A DNA stretch of 64,000 bases from Thermoplasmata archaeon (GTDB lineage: Archaea; Thermoplasmatota; Thermoplasmata; Thermoplasmatales; GCA-001856825): positions 1 to 64,000 of the forward strand of contig JAJYUV010000003.1 in NCBI GenBank assembly GCA_021792355.1, written 5' to 3'. The translations under genes and the position numbers were made by a program. Positions 1-7,412 of this stretch are shown here, in pieces (the first letter of the stretch is position 1; each line of letters opens with the position of its first letter). The notes under the pieces are model-generated. The model saw only the letters and a program-made list of their open reading frames with translations. It was not told the origin of the DNA and did no database searches.

Positions 1-50
1 TGGAAATATCTCACAAAAACATAAATAAGGTACCGACATCTGCAACTCGA

Positions 51-124
51 AGCGGGGTAGGGCAGCCAGGTACCCCGACGGGCTCATAACCCGTAGATCG
101 ATGGTTCAAATCCATCCCCCGCTA
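51..124 (+). tRNA. initiator tRNA-Met (anticodon CAT)
   Basis: A complete 74-nt cloverleaf can be folded. Acceptor AGCGGGG (51-57) pairs with CCCCGCT (117-123), anticodon stem ACGGG/CCCGT encloses loop CTCATAA with CAT at 85-87, and T-stem GATGG/CCATC encloses TTCAAAT. The A1-U72 closing pair and three consecutive G-C pairs at the base of the anticodon stem mark it as the initiator rather than the elongator. CCA is not encoded. A degraded copy of this gene lies at 1783-1856. Confidence 0.95.
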
Positions 125-503
125 TTTTCTGGGACCAACTTAGGAGAGATGATAATTACTTGTCGACGGAAATTCTCCTCAAATATTTTCAATTGGTTTC
201 ATAATGAAATTCGTCAAACAATAATTAATTGACAAACATTTCATTGATCTATGGCATCAATTTAATACGAACTTAAACACCTTCAGCAGTAAAATAACTC
301 CCAAGAAGGAATTCTTGAGGGTTGCTTCAAAACCGGAAAATAGTTTAAAAATACTTCACTTTTCGGAAATCAAGGAATTAGTTTCAAACTCAAGCATCCT
401 AACAATTCTTTGGGTGAGTAGAAGCGAGGTATTTGATTGGCAATTCTTCATATTCAGTTAACTAAAGGTATAGTTTTATATATCTATCGTTACTTATAGA
501 TAA
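125..503. other. gene-free AT-rich stretch at the start of the tRNA-linked island
   Basis: This 379-bp stretch follows the initiator tRNA and holds no convincing gene. One open frame (225-461, plus) runs about 78 codons without an ATG and shows no recognisable motif, so it may be a remnant or chance. The last 30 bp contain the promoter of the AbiEii-like gene. Confidence 0.5.
474..483 (+). promoter_or_regulatory. TATA-like box of the AbiE-type pair
   Basis: TTTTATATAT is centred about 26 nt before the ATG at 504, predicting a leaderless mRNA. No Shine-Dalgarno site lies in front of the start. Confidence 0.5.
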
Positions 504-1148
504 ATGATAATTCCTCTTGCAAATCAGCTCAAAAAGAAAAAGCAGGTAGAAATCTCTGCTCTCCAGGATGAAATGGTTAGAATCCTATATAATATCTCCC
601 AAGATTCAGTGCTACACGGTGGAACATCCGTTTGGAGATGCTATTCCGGAAAGAGATTTTCCGAAGATCTAGATTTCTATTCCAAGTCCTTTCCGAACAG
701 AATTGACATCTTCCGAAAAGAAATAAAGGCAGCTGGACTTTCAATTTTGAAATTGAAGGATACAAGCAACGTGATATTTTCTCACGTCAGCGATGGGAGG
801 ACCGAAGTCAGATTGGAAGTCAATCATGCAATCAAAGTGGAAGGGGTTCCAGTTAAGTACGAACTGATTGATGGATCGCACGCGGAAGTCCTCTCTCTTA
901 CGCCTAACCAAATAATTCTAGAAAAGATTGAAGCATATTCCGACAGAAAGTTCGTGAGAGATATCTACGATATCTATTATCTCTCTAGCGTGACTGAGGA
1001 TCTTTCACCCATTAAAAACAGACTTTCTTCTTTCCTGGACAATATACAGAGACCAGTCGATGAGCAGATTCTGAGAAGCCTGGTTTACATCGGAATTCCA
1101 CCTTCTTTTGAAAGGATGATAGGTGAACTGCGGAGGATTACTGCATGA
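504..1148 (+). CDS. AbiEii/AbiGii-type nucleotidyltransferase (probable toxin)
   Basis: The 214-residue product has the DNA polymerase-beta-like nucleotidyltransferase core of the AbiEii family: GGTS at residues 39-42, then an arginine/lysine pair and SEDLDF at 53-58 with two acidic residues that would bind metal. A second conserved block around residues 143-165 has the Lys, Arg and RD-x-x-D pattern of the family. Known AbiE toxins are bacteriostatic and transfer nucleotides, and are neutralised by an AbiEi partner. The downstream gene overlaps by 4 nt (ATGA) and fits that partner. Here the toxin-like gene comes first, whereas the classical abiE order places the antitoxin first. The start is supported by the TATA box. 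The substrate cannot be deduced. Confidence 0.8.
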   Translation: MIIPLANQLKKKKQVEISALQDEMVRILYNISQDSVLHGGTSVWRCYSGKRFSEDLDFYSKSFPNRIDIFRKEIKAAGLSILKLKDTSNVIFSHVSDGRTEVRLEVNHAIKVEGVPVKYELIDGSHAEVLSLTPNQIILEKIEAYSDRKFVRDIYDIYYLSSVTEDLSPIKNRLSSFLDNIQRPVDEQILRSLVYIGIPPSFERMIGELRRITA

Positions 1149-1732
1149 AATATTTGAAAGAGTTCCGATCGTATTTCAAGAGCAAACCGGCATTCACAGC
1201 TAGAGAAGCCAAACTATTCTTTCTGAATAGGAAAGATTCGTCAGACTACTACAAGTTAGTGATTCATAACATGCTTTCAAGAAAAGAGATATTCAGGATA
1301 ACAAAAGGGACATATACTTTTCAGGGAGAAGCTCAAATGGTGGGATTTGGCTTTGTTCCGTTTTACTATGGTCTAGAGGACGCTCTATCGCTAAGAAACT
1401 TATGGGAGCAGGAAACAAATTCCGTTGTCATTACTCCACGGAAGGTCAGGGCTGGAATGAGAAAGTTCGAAGGGAGAAATTTTGTCGTAAGGAGAATAGA
1501 TAGGAAGATGTTCTTCGGCTACACATTTGTTGCGTATGGGGACTTCTACATTCCAGTTTCAGACATTGAAAAAACCTTCATTGACTTTGTATATTATAAG
1601 ATAAATCTTCCAAGCGAGTTGATGTTCACGATTTTATCCAAGTCAAGCAAAAGGATAATGAGGCAATATCTGGGCGAAATACCAGAATGGCTATCAAAGC
1701 AGGTAAATAAGATTCTGGAAGAATTCTACTGA
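1145..1732 (+). CDS. AbiEi-like winged-helix protein (probable antitoxin)
   Basis: The product has 195 residues. Residues 1-60 read like a winged helix (helix, short turn, helix, then GTY at the wing), followed by a C-terminal domain with YYGLEDAL and SDIEKTFID motifs typical of type IV AbiEi antitoxins and related regulators. Such proteins bind the promoter and counteract the nucleotidyltransferase. It overlaps the upstream gene by 4 nt, so translation is probably coupled. The fold is inferred from sequence pattern, and a plain transcription factor is the main alternative. Confidence 0.65.
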   Translation: MKYLKEFRSYFKSKPAFTAREAKLFFLNRKDSSDYYKLVIHNMLSRKEIFRITKGTYTFQGEAQMVGFGFVPFYYGLEDALSLRNLWEQETNSVVITPRKVRAGMRKFEGRNFVVRRIDRKMFFGYTFVAYGDFYIPVSDIEKTFIDFVYYKINLPSELMFTILSKSSKRIMRQYLGEIPEWLSKQVNKILEEFY

Positions 1733-1782
1733 CAACATCTCAATTGCGAGCTCATTTACTCTGTTGCTTGGAAATTTGAAAA

Positions 1783-1856
1783 ATCTGGAAAGTCAGCAGA
1801 GAATTCCCGGCGGGATCATAACCCGTCGGTAGATGGCTCAAATCCATCTTCCTCTA
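1783..1856 (+). pseudogene. decayed initiator tRNA-Met copy (possible att remnant)
   Basis: This segment has exactly the length (74 nt) of the tRNA at 51-124. The anticodon stem-loop (CGGG, ATCATAA, CCCG) and the T-arm (GATGG, CTCAAAT, CCATC) are kept, but the 5' acceptor strand and D-arm no longer pair properly, so a working tRNA is not expected. The well-preserved part is the 3' half, the usual target segment of archaeal tRNA integrases. Confidence 0.75.
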
Positions 1857-1883
1857 TATTTTACCCCAGGTTGTAAGAATTTT

Positions 1884-1909
1884 ATCTAGAAGACTAATCT
1901 AGAAGACTA
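1884..1909 (+). repeat. tandem 13-bp direct repeat
   Basis: ATCTAGAAGACTA occurs twice head to tail (1884-1896, 1897-1909), 28 bp beyond the decayed tRNA copy. It may be a trace of integration or replication slippage. No function is known. Confidence 0.7.
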
Positions 1910-2000
1910 AAGGCTACTATGTAGGTATTTAATCTCGACAGTTGAAGACTCCTGTCATAATCAATATTGACAATGTTTGAAGGGGCAACTTCGAGAAGGA

Positions 2001-3119
2001 TCACCAGTTCTTCTTGATTGGTGCACAGGCAAGTCCTGGTTTGGAGACGGGTATGTTTATTCCCGACCTATATTCCAACCCACCGTCAAAAGGCTGGATC
2101 TTAATTGAATGGAATCCATCCAGATCGGTATACTTAACGTTTGATAGAGAAGATGCAACCGCAAGTGAAGCAGCGATTCCGACCTTGCTCTCAATCATGC
2201 ATCCGACCATTGAATCAATGCCGTAGGATTGTGCAATGATCAGAGTCTTGAACGCCTTCCTTATCCCGCCGCTCTTGGTCAGCTTCACGTTAATCAGGTC
2301 TGCGCTTTCTGACAGAATTGCGTTTATCACGTCTAAAGGCTCGCTTATTGATTCATCCAGCATAATTGGGATACCACTCTGTCTCCTCAAGGCGCGGAGG
2401 TCTTGCAGTGCATGCCTATCCAGTGGCTGTTCAAAGAACAGCGCTCCGGAATCACCCAGTACATTTGCAACTTTCATTGCATCCCCCAATTTGTACCCCT
2501 GGTTCGCGTCAGCGTAAAACTCCCTACCTTCAAGATGTTCTGAGATTGCTTTGATCCTTTCAATATCCTCATCTGCATTCTTTCCAACCTTTACCTTGAT
2601 TACCTTGCTCTTCATTCTCTTTAGTCTCTCCAGCGATTGCAAATTCTCCTTTACAGTTCCCAGCCCAATGGTCAGGCTTGTCTGCATCTCCTTCGGGCCT
2701 CCCCCCAGAAGTCTTGTCAAGTGGATGCCGTAGTGCTTGGATACGATGTCGTGAATGGCTGTATCTACAGCATCCTTGGCTGTTGGATTCGCATATACGG
2801 ATTTATAGACATCGTCCAAGAAATCCTCAATTCCAGAGTATTTCCTATCCTTCAGGCGATTCAATATATGGAGAGCAGTCTCGAAAACACCTGCAGGCAC
2901 TTCACCCGTGATCTCCTCTATAGTGGAACCCTCTCCATAACCTTCAATCTCCCCAGATTCCAGTTCAACTACTGTCCCGGAGTAGTCATACTGAGTTCCC
3001 AGGGAAATCTTGAAGGGTTCAGTCAGAGGTTGCTTGATATGATGAACTTTGGCCTTTTGGATCTTGAGGTCTCCCACCTGGACATTCAGGTCAACGACCT
3101 TTTCATTCAATATAGTCAT
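2001..3119 (-). CDS. enolase-superfamily dipeptide epimerase-like enzyme
   Basis: The 372-residue product has the capping domain plus (beta/alpha)8 barrel of the muconate-lactonizing-enzyme subgroup. The first catalytic lysine motif is KVKVG (about residues 175-179), the metal ligands lie in ADANQ, FEQP and LDES, and the second lysine in NVKLTKSGG. DLDGF near the C-terminus matches the D-x-D motif that dipeptide epimerases use to hold the substrate ammonium group. Members epimerise dipeptides such as L-Ala-D/L-Glu, but specificity varies widely. About 20 kb away is a second, differently specialised superfamily member (22940-24022). It is transcribed alone, divergently from the permease gene. 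A TATA-like AATTTAAAT lies near 3170-3180 on the minus strand. Confidence 0.75.
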   Translation of the reverse strand: MTILNEKVVDLNVQVGDLKIQKAKVHHIKQPLTEPFKISLGTQYDYSGTVVELESGEIEGYGEGSTIEEITGEVPAGVFETALHILNRLKDRKYSGIEDFLDDVYKSVYANPTAKDAVDTAIHDIVSKHYGIHLTRLLGGGPKEMQTSLTIGLGTVKENLQSLERLKRMKSKVIKVKVGKNADEDIERIKAISEHLEGREFYADANQGYKLGDAMKVANVLGDSGALFFEQPLDRHALQDLRALRRQSGIPIMLDESISEPLDVINAILSESADLINVKLTKSGGIRKAFKTLIIAQSYGIDSMVGCMIESKVGIAASLAVASSLSNVKYTDLDGFHSIKIQPFDGGLEYRSGINIPVSKPGLACAPIKKNW

Positions 3120-3407
3120 AATTTTTCCCTTCAGAACTTCATTAGAAGCTCTGTAGATATAGGCGAAGTTAATTTAAATTTCTTGTCCTCGCATTGGACA
3201 TTTTTCGTGGAAAAGGAGGCTGCATCAGGGTAGCTATTTAAATAGGGGGAATACTCTTGAAAATGGGTTTCACAATTTCGAGTCAGATGCGAATACGATC
3301 GCAAAAGACTTATGCCCTGAAAGTGTTGATGAGAAGTTGAGTCTCTTCGTACAATTATTAACTATTTTCTTGGGAAATGGGAGTTAATCTGAAAGATGTT
3401 GCAAATG

Positions 3408-3418
3408 TTTAATATTAA
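3408..3418 (+). promoter_or_regulatory. TATA-like box of the permease-aminotransferase operon
   Basis: TTTAATATTAA is centred about 28 nt before ATG 3442, which favours that start over the TTG at 3436. The rest of the 3120-3441 spacer shows nothing gene-like. Confidence 0.45.
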
Positions 3419-3441
3419 ATACACTTTGTCCACATTTGGAG

Positions 3442-4887
3442 ATGAAAATGACTAACAACAGTTCAAGTGGAGTGCAGACGTCTCCTGGCTTGAAGAAAGA
3501 TGCTGTCAGATTCTGGGGGCTGGTCTTCTATGCTGTTTCCATTATCTTCCCTGCGGGTGCCTTTGCAGTCACGGGAGTAACGGCAATGGTATTTGGAGGG
3601 GTGACGGCGCCTCTGGCGTTCCTGATAGCCGGTGCTACACTGTTTCTTGCGATAATAGCTGTTTATGTGTTCAGCGAGAAGATCGCAAACGCAGGAGGAT
3701 ACTTCAAATTTGTAGAGGCAGGAACGGGAAATATGTACGTTTCAAAGAGCGTCGGTTTCTGGCACTTATTCTGGGTAGTTGGGGATATAGTCGGTGCAAG
3801 TATCGTTGTCGGATGGTTCGTCTACGTCAGCCTCATAGCATTGTTCAACTACACTCTACCATTCTATGCAGTTGTTCTGCTCAGTCTAATCGTTCCGGTG
3901 CTATACCTCATTGTGGGATATTTCGGGATCAAGGTTGCCACCAGAACTGCAATGTTCATCGGTCTTGTGCAGATAGTGTTCTTCGTCATAATCGCATCTG
4001 CATTGCTTGGGCTTAGCGGTCATCATAGCCTCGCGGCGTTCAACATAGCCAACTCAACGAACGGTCTCTACGGATTCTTCCTCGCGATGGTCGTCGGGGC
4101 ATTCCTTGCTTATGGAGGATACGGTTCAGTAGTATCCCTTGGTGAGGAAGCTCATCTTGCGAAGAGGAGCCTGAAGAAAGCAATCGTGACAGCCCTCCTC
4201 ATAATGGTTGCCTTCGACACATTTGTGGTCTATGCGATAGTCGCCTCCTCCGGCTCCAATTTCAGCACTGTCGTTTCTTCTTTTGCCCCCGGAATATATC
4301 TTTCCCAGCAGTACATGGGTATCGACGTTGCCTTCCTCGCATTGGTCATAGTGGTCTTTGCCCAGATAGCATCCCCTGTGATATTCGGCAACAGCGGTGC
4401 TAGGACGATATTTGCCTTGGCAAGGGATGGAGTACTTCCATCAAGTCTAGCCAAAGTGCACAAGAAGTACCAGAGTCCGCATATTGCCACAATCTGGCTA
4501 TTCGTAGCACTTTTCGTGGGAGTAATAGCGACCATCGGTGGGTTCGTCGCAGCTCTGGGAGTTGCAAACGGGTTATTCTACGGGTTCTCGGCATGGTTTA
4601 CCGCAATTACAGTGTTCACGCTGCTATACCACATATTCACAAACCAATCTCTCGCACTGTTCCTTCACAGGACAAAGGAGAAGATCAACATTCCGTTCCA
4701 CATAGTGGGACCGGCAATCGCATCTGTGATAATGGCAATAGCGATCTACTACTCCCTCGCAGGGCTCTCAGGCCCGCTGCTAGTAGCTGACTTCATGATT
4801 GTGGTCTGGATAATACTGAGCATCATTATCATATACCTTAGGAGAGGCCACACGAAGGTGGAAAGTGTCGAGGAACTGATGAAGTAG
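3442..4887 (+). CDS. APC-superfamily amino acid permease
   Basis: The 481-residue protein has about 12 hydrophobic segments and the N-terminal pattern of the amino acid-polyamine-organocation family: a glycine/alanine-rich first helix (AVTGVTAMVFGG) and later AGGYF. It would import an amino acid or amine across the plasma membrane using the proton or sodium gradient. ATG at 3442 was chosen because it lies at leaderless distance from the TATA box. ATG 3448 and TTG 3436 are alternatives. A class III aminotransferase begins 15 nt downstream, so the two probably act on the same substrate, which remains unknown. Confidence 0.85.
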   Translation: MKMTNNSSSGVQTSPGLKKDAVRFWGLVFYAVSIIFPAGAFAVTGVTAMVFGGVTAPLAFLIAGATLFLAIIAVYVFSEKIANAGGYFKFVEAGTGNMYVSKSVGFWHLFWVVGDIVGASIVVGWFVYVSLIALFNYTLPFYAVVLLSLIVPVLYLIVGYFGIKVATRTAMFIGLVQIVFFVIIASALLGLSGHHSLAAFNIANSTNGLYGFFLAMVVGAFLAYGGYGSVVSLGEEAHLAKRSLKKAIVTALLIMVAFDTFVVYAIVASSGSNFSTVVSSFAPGIYLSQQYMGIDVAFLALVIVVFAQIASPVIFGNSGARTIFALARDGVLPSSLAKVHKKYQSPHIATIWLFVALFVGVIATIGGFVAALGVANGLFYGFSAWFTAITVFTLLYHIFTNQSLALFLHRTKEKINIPFHIVGPAIASVIMAIAIYYSLAGLSGPLLVADFMIVVWIILSIIIIYLRRGHTKVESVEELMK

Positions 4888-4902
4888 GGGATAGAATAGA
4901 GG

Positions 4903-6054
4903 ATGGTAACCCCTGAATTCAAGCAGCTAAGGGGGAGGGTGAGTTCCACCGGATGGTTCACCGTAAAGATCGGAAGAAAGGAATACATCGACTTCTCAGG
5001 GGCAGCCATGGCAGTCGGGCACAACTTCGTCCGTCCCGACGAGCTCATCTCACCCCTGACCTACCTAATATACAGGAATGCCTACACTGAAAGTCTCATA
5101 AAGAGGCTCACCTCCATATCCGGATTGGGTAACGTAGCTTTCTCAACGTCAGGAACGGAGGCATGTGACTCCGCGTTACAGATGAATTACGGCAGGCCAT
5201 ACATATCGTTCGAGGGAGCATACCACGGACTTGATTACATAACAAACCTGGTGTCAAACGGCAAGGGGATTGACTCGTCCAACAAGATAGTCCACCTCAA
5301 GTTCCCTAACACAGAACTGAGTGAAGAAGAGGCGATAGAGGCAAACGACAAGATCCTGAAAAAGGCATCGAGACATCTCGATCTAAGGGGTAGTGCCATG
5401 ATAACGGAGCTGATACAGTCAGATGGCGGCATCAATGTGATGACAGACAGCTTCGCCAGATACGTTAAGCAGACGATCAGGGAATTCGGAATGAAACTGA
5501 TAGTCGATGAGGTTTATACTGCGCTTGGGAGATCTGGGGAGATGTTCCTATTCAAGAAGTATGGGTTCAAGCCTGATTACCTCTGTCTAGGGAAGGCCCT
5601 CGGAGCCGGCTTTCCTCTGGGTGCTATCCTCTACGACGATGAATACCCTCTCTACAAGAACAATCTAGTGAGCATGCAGGCAGCCACGATGTTCACTGCA
5701 AGGGTTGCGTTAAAGGTGCTCTCTAAGATAACAGAGGAGAGGCTTCGCTACGTGAATGAAATGAGCAGGCAGATAATCGCTTCCCTGAGGGAAATTGAAA
5801 ATGGGAACATTCTAGAGGTCCGGGGGAGAGGGTTCATGATAGGAGTGGAGCTAGTGGATTCACGAGGCAGGCCTGATCCAGAGTACGCTCTTGAAGTGAG
5901 GGATAAGGCTGCGAAGGAAGGCGTTGTGTGCACCCTTACAGGCGCAAACAACAATGTTCTAAAGATAACCCCTCCTGTGACCGCCCCTGCGCAAATAGTC
6001 ATGAAAGGGGTTTCCATAATCGCAGAAACGCTTAGAAGTACGAAGCACTCCTGA
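4903..6054 (+). CDS. class III PLP-dependent aminotransferase
   Basis: The 383-residue product is a fold-type I PLP enzyme. TSGTEACDSAL (about residues 83-93) is the phosphate-binding segment, AYHG stacks on the cofactor, IVDEVYTALGRSG carries the aspartate that binds the pyridine nitrogen, and CLGKALGAGFPLG holds the Schiff-base lysine. Relatives include acetylornithine, GABA and glutamate-1-semialdehyde aminotransferases. At 383 residues it is on the short side for the class. It is the second gene of an operon with an amino-acid permease 15 nt upstream, pointing to catabolism of an imported amino acid or amine. The exact substrate cannot be read from sequence. Confidence 0.8.
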   Translation: MVTPEFKQLRGRVSSTGWFTVKIGRKEYIDFSGAAMAVGHNFVRPDELISPLTYLIYRNAYTESLIKRLTSISGLGNVAFSTSGTEACDSALQMNYGRPYISFEGAYHGLDYITNLVSNGKGIDSSNKIVHLKFPNTELSEEEAIEANDKILKKASRHLDLRGSAMITELIQSDGGINVMTDSFARYVKQTIREFGMKLIVDEVYTALGRSGEMFLFKKYGFKPDYLCLGKALGAGFPLGAILYDDEYPLYKNNLVSMQAATMFTARVALKVLSKITEERLRYVNEMSRQIIASLREIENGNILEVRGRGFMIGVELVDSRGRPDPEYALEVRDKAAKEGVVCTLTGANNNVLKITPPVTAPAQIVMKGVSIIAETLRSTKHS

Positions 6055-6479
6055 CGTAGAACGCACATAAAGTGGTCCATCATTAGAATATGCGCATTAA
6101 AATTCAGGTGAGATAGAAGGTTTCGAATAGAATTGAAAGGCCTTCCAACTGATCTCAAACTCATTTGGGATGGCAAAAGAGACATCTCACACTTCAGAAG
6201 GGACAGGAGGGAAAGGATGAGGCGAATGCCGAAAGACGCATCTGAAGGAGGAAGGAATTGAGGTGAGAAGTAGAATCAACAGGAAGGCGTGCTAAAGAAG
6301 CTCAGTGAGCATTCTAGAGCTGTCCAGTTAGGCTGCGAAGATAAGCAGGATACAGGGAGGATTATTTCAGCAGTAGAAAAACTAAATGATGCAAAATGGT
6401 TAGACGAAGAAATTGCCCTTCCTGTGAGTAAATTGTGCTTCAGCGGGAAGATATGGAAAGAAAAAAATAAAAAAGGAGG
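6055..6479. other. gene-poor spacer with possible coding remnants
   Basis: No intact gene is supported. A frame with coding-like composition but no start runs from about 6118 to 6260 (it reads KGLPTDLKLIWDGKRD, then many Arg/Lys, then stop). A 64-codon GTG-started frame follows at 6289-6483. Neither has a recognisable motif or ribosome site. They may be leftovers of a decayed gene, or chance. Confidence 0.35.
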
Positions 6480-7412
6480 TTAACAGAACGAGTTCATCAG
6501 GTCCGTAACGTCATTCAGCGGTTTTCCGTTTGAGTGGATAGGATCCATCACGTAGTTCTTCTTTCCGTAGTCCGGTACCAGTTTCTGGAGCTTCTGATCG
6601 TATGTTTCCGTCTGGTAGTCTATGAATACCCCCATCGGAATCCTTTCGCCCCATTCTAGTGATTTCAGGACTGCCTGCGGCACCTTCTGCTTGTATTCCG
6701 CCTCGTTATTGGCAACGGGGTTCCATCCTTCCTTCTCTATGTCGTAAAGTCTAGGATCGTAGAATTCCTTGGTATTGATGTTGTTGTAGGTAACGCAAGG
6801 CTGCATCACGTCTACCAGTGCAAGCCCCCTGTGCTTCATGGCCCTTATGAGAGTTTCCTTAAGGTGCTTGATGTTGTAGGAATAGCTTCTTGAGACGAAA
6901 GTGAAACCTGATGCCAATCCCAGGAAAAGCGGGTTCACTGGGAATTTTATGTTCTCAGTCTCTATGCTCTTCGGCATCTCTCCATAAGGGAGAGTAGGGG
7001 AAGCCTGACCCTTTGTGAGTCCGTAGACTCCGTTGTCAAATAGGATATAGGTAAGGTCTACGTTTCTTCTTCCAGCGGCTACGAAGTGGGCTGAACCGAT
7101 TCCCAGTCCGTCCCCGTCTCCGGAAGCAGCTATTACCTCGAGACGTGGATTTGCCATCTTTACTGCCTGTGCCTGGACCAGTGATCTCCCGTGGAGAGTG
7201 TGGAGGGTGTTCACGTTGACGTAGTGAGGGATTTTGGAACTGCATCCGATACCTCCCGTCACGACAACATCCTCGTTCGGTATCTTCAGCTCCTGAAGTG
7301 CAAGCACAAGAGCGTTGAGTATTCCGAAGTCGCCACATCCTGGACACCAGTCTATCTCCACGTTTGTCTTGTAGCTCTGGGGTTTTGCTGGTGGACTAAC
7401 TGTACTAAGCAT
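6480..7412 (-). CDS. 2-oxoacid:ferredoxin oxidoreductase, beta subunit
   Basis: The 310-residue subunit binds thiamine diphosphate and one [4Fe-4S] cluster. WCPGCGDFG (about residues 22-30) supplies two cluster cysteines, GGIGCSSK a third, and ASGDGDGLGIG with the following NGVYGLTKGQ forms the Mg-TPP site. The complex oxidatively decarboxylates 2-oxoacids (pyruvate, 2-oxoglutarate, branched-chain) with CoA and reduces ferredoxin. A late cysteine in QPCVTYNN completes the cluster set. It overlaps the upstream alpha-gamma gene by 8 nt and ends the operon. The two-subunit form is typical of aerobic and thermoacidophilic archaea. Which oxoacid is preferred is not determined. Confidence 0.93.
   Translation of the reverse strand: MLSTVSPPAKPQSYKTNVEIDWCPGCGDFGILNALVLALQELKIPNEDVVVTGGIGCSSKIPHYVNVNTLHTLHGRSLVQAQAVKMANPRLEVIAASGDGDGLGIGSAHFVAAGRRNVDLTYILFDNGVYGLTKGQASPTLPYGEMPKSIETENIKFPVNPLFLGLASGFTFVSRSYSYNIKHLKETLIRAMKHRGLALVDVMQPCVTYNNINTKEFYDPRLYDIEKEGWNPVANNEAEYKQKVPQAVLKSLEWGERIPMGVFIDYQTETYDQKLQKLVPDYGKKNYVMDPIHSNGKPLNDVTDLMNSFC

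Larger units (their letters stand above)
125..1856. mobile_element. putative small integrated island between tRNA-iMet and its decayed copy
   Basis: The intact initiator tRNA (51-124) and a full-length but degenerate copy (1783-1856) bracket about 1.66 kb that carries only an AbiE-type gene pair. Aligned without gaps, the last 42 nt of the two copies agree at 34 positions while the first 32 nt agree at only 16, as expected if a 3' tRNA fragment was duplicated by site-specific integration and then drifted. No integrase is visible inside, so the element would be a remnant or a passenger mobilised in trans. The bounds are inferred. Confidence 0.5.

Noticed and set aside
225..461. 78-codon open frame without ATG in the tRNA-linked island
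   Set aside because: No start codon and no motif. It is plausible as a remnant but can also be chance in AT-rich DNA.
6289..6483. 64-codon GTG-started frame
   Set aside because: Weak start, no ribosome site and no known motif. Its 3' end runs into the 3' end of the oxidoreductase beta gene.
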